DNA of 64,000 nt. Origin: Flavobacterium sp. AED (GTDB taxonomy: Bacteria > Bacteroidota > Bacteroidia > Flavobacteriales > Flavobacteriaceae). The notes under the pieces were generated by a model that did no database searches, was not told where the DNA came from, and was given only the letters and a program-made list of their open reading frames with translations. Shown here in pieces: positions 62,687 through 64,000 of the stretch. A program made the translations under genes and the position numbers. The stretch's first letter is position 1, and every line of letters begins with the position of its first letter. The stretch lies in NCBI RefSeq assembly GCF_000812945.1, contig NZ_JSYM01000001.1, positions 620,001 to 684,000 on the forward strand. Reading direction: 5' to 3'.

Positions 62687-62983
62687 TTATATTTTATTGA
62701 TGGTTTGAAAATGTTCTGCAATAGGTGGATTTTGAAAATGGGGTGATAAAACAGCTCTCCATTGGGTAAATAAAGGAGATTCCCGGAAACCAATGGTATG
62801 GTCTTCGAGTGTTTCCCATTGTATTAATATCACAAATTTGGTTGGGATTTCGATGCAATGTTGGAATTCTAATCCAAGAAAGCCTTTGGATTTTGAGACC
62901 ACTAATTTGGCTTCCTCAAAGGCAGTTGTAAAAGCGGTTTGTGATTGCTCTTTTATGTCAAAAGTTGCTATTTCTAAAATCAT
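62687..62983 (-). CDS. antibiotic biosynthesis monooxygenase (ABM) domain protein
   Basis: This 98-aa protein begins [20 protein letters not shown] and has the ABM ferredoxin-like pattern [36 protein letters not shown]. Such proteins include cofactor-free oxygenases of phenolics and small accessory proteins. First gene of the ABM-HisD-SDR operon. Confidence 0.85.
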   Translation of the reverse strand: MILEIATFDIKEQSQTAFTTAFEEAKLVVSKSKGFLGLEFQHCIEIPTKFVILIQWETLEDHTIGFRESPLFTQWRAVLSPHFQNPPIAEHFQTINKI

Positions 62984-63125
62984 ATCTATAATAATGGAGT
63001 TAAAATAAATGTATTAGTTAATTTAAAAACTTGATTTTTTATACAATCAATAATTAATCAAAGTATTTTTTACAAAATTCTTAAAAATTAATACAGGAAG
63101 AGAATCATTTAAACGCTAGAAATAA

Positions 63126-63135
63126 TCAAAATCAA
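63126..63135 (-). promoter_or_regulatory. TCAAAATCAA motif upstream of the ABM/HisD operon
   Basis: TCAAAATCAA followed by TCATTTTT, 143 bases upstream of the ABM start; compare TCAAAATCAATTATTTTT at 42798. Confidence 0.4.
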
Positions 63136-63143
63136 TCATTTTT

Positions 63144-63170
63144 ATCGTTTTAACTTAATTTTAAAACGAT
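63144..63170. promoter_or_regulatory. perfect 10-bp inverted repeat
   Basis: ATCGTTTTAA and TTAAAACGAT are separated by CTTAATT. It lies between the AraC stop and the ABM operon start, without a clear T tract on either strand, so an operator is more likely than a terminator. Confidence 0.5.
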
Positions 63171-63208
63171 TGAGTATTCAATTTTAAAGAATAACGGTAA
63201 GAAATAGA

Positions 63209-64000
63209 CTAATTACTATCTTTTTGGCTATTATTGCTTCTAAAAATATTAGGAGAAAGACCGGTTTGTTTTTTAAACAATCGGGAAAAATAGGCAGGAT
63301 CTTTAAAATTCAGTAAATAGGAGATTTCAGAGATGGAATAGGAGGAGTACAATAGGTATTTTTTTGCTTCGGTAATACAATATTCATGCACGACCTGTAA
63401 GGCTGTTTTTTGTACCAAAGTCTGGCAAATTCGGTTTAAATGAACGGGAGTAATTCGCAATTCATTCGCATACTCTTTTATGAGTTTCGATTCGGGTAAT
63501 GTTTTTTTAATCAGTTTTTGAAAAGCATGAAAATAACCTAATGTTCTATTATTAGATAGTTCTTTTTGGTCTTCAAAGGTGTTGTTTAAATGATGTAGTC
63601 CTATAAAGAATAATTGAAATAGTGATTGAAGACTGATTTGTTTATAGATACTACTTTCAAAAATCGTTTTAGTTATTTTATTTTTAAGGTAAATAAAATC
63701 ATTTAAATCTTGGTTGTCCAAACTGAAACTGTACTGTTTTACTTTGTTTAATTCCAATAAAATAAGTGGCGTGTTTTTAAAAATAGTTTCAATGAATTGT
63801 TCTGAAATGGTAAACACTTCTCCAATTACATCTGACTGAAATTCAAAGCCATGAAAGGTATTTGTGGGGATTAAAAGAATGCAAGGAGCTTTCAAATTTA
63901 TTCTTTTGTTGTCTTGAATTAAGACGCCTTCACCAGAAGAAATAATAAAAATTTGGAATAAATCCGTGTGTAAGTGAACGTTAATTTCCCAATTATACAA
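63209..64000 (-). CDS. AraC-family transcriptional regulator, partial at window edge
   Basis: At least 263 aa; the frame runs to the last base of the window, so the true start is probably beyond it. N-terminal cupin-like region (HLHTDLFQIFIISSGEGVLI, IPTNTFHGFEF) and C-terminal AraC HTH (LIKEYANELRITPVHLNRICQ and ISEISYLLNFKDPAYFSRLFKKQ, ending GLSPNIFRSNN). Probably regulates the ABM/HisD operon that starts about 225 bases downstream. Confidence 0.88.
   Translation of the reverse strand: MYNWEINVHLHTDLFQIFIISSGEGVLIQDNKRINLKAPCILLIPTNTFHGFEFQSDVIGEVFTISEQFIETIFKNTPLILLELNKVKQYSFSLDNQDLNDFIYLKNKITKTIFESSIYKQISLQSLFQLFFIGLHHLNNTFEDQKELSNNRTLGYFHAFQKLIKKTLPESKLIKEYANELRITPVHLNRICQTLVQKTALQVVHEYCITEAKKYLLYSSYSISEISYLLNFKDPAYFSRLFKKQTGLSPNIFRSNNSQKDSN

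Overview
The window looks like a Bacteroidota chromosome, most likely Flavobacterium or a close relative. It is AT-rich, Shine-Dalgarno sequences are weak or absent, and it carries TonB-dependent receptors, a DUF11-type secreted protein, a DUF3822 protein next to rsmD, and a dnaX gene with an A10 slippery tract. The genus is inference; no 16S rRNA gene is present.

Region 1 (1-12,190) is part of a Mu-like prophage, visibly less AT-rich than the rest. Plus-strand head genes (terminase, DUF1320, DUF935 portal, Mu F-like, GpG-like, a tail-completion-like protein) converge on a leftward block of early and accessory genes (DUF3164, GemA-like, DUF4406 and small unknowns). The leftward block contains a complete-looking diversity-generating retroelement (DGR): two paralogous target genes with 77-bp variable repeats, a template repeat, and a reverse transcriptase. 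Every difference between template and variable repeats falls on a template adenine. The prophage appears damaged. DUF3164 lacks its N-terminus and abuts a secreted-protein gene that lacks its 3' end, no transposase is seen, and no capsid or tail genes follow the head cassette inside the window. A tRNA-like element with a shortened anticodon arm lies in the early block.

Region 2 (12,177-38,050) is core genome. It holds the truncated DUF11 secreted protein; a polyphosphate cluster (SixA-like phosphatase, ppk1, Ppx/GppA); a TMEM175-type channel; dnaX split by a -1 frameshift; a MidA-like methyltransferase; RNase P RNA; panE; a two-component system divergent from an outer-membrane receptor; rsmD and a DUF3822 protein; a RecD/UvrD-like helicase; a DODA-type dioxygenase; a GNAT protein; kdsB; and a pair of M16 peptidases.

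Region 3 (38,360-64,000) is an almost wholly leftward catabolic locus. It encodes a TonB-dependent receptor without SusD, an MFS transporter, exported GH1, GH3 and GH43 glycosidases and an esterase, a DUF1080 plus sugar-isomerase-like fusion, and two AraC regulators. It also encodes an aromatic-degradation set: FAD monooxygenase, VOC extradiol dioxygenase, alpha/beta hydrolase, FAA-family hydrolase, SDRs and a cupin. A second sub-block has a HisD-like dehydrogenase, SDR, cyclase-family hydrolase and small ABM/Dabb proteins. My reading is uptake and periplasmic deglycosylation of a glycosylated plant phenolic, followed by ring hydroxylation, meta-cleavage and hydrolysis. A shared TCAAAATCAA motif upstream of five leftward gene starts, and a 44-bp direct repeat upstream of the receptor and the DUF1080 gene, suggest common control.
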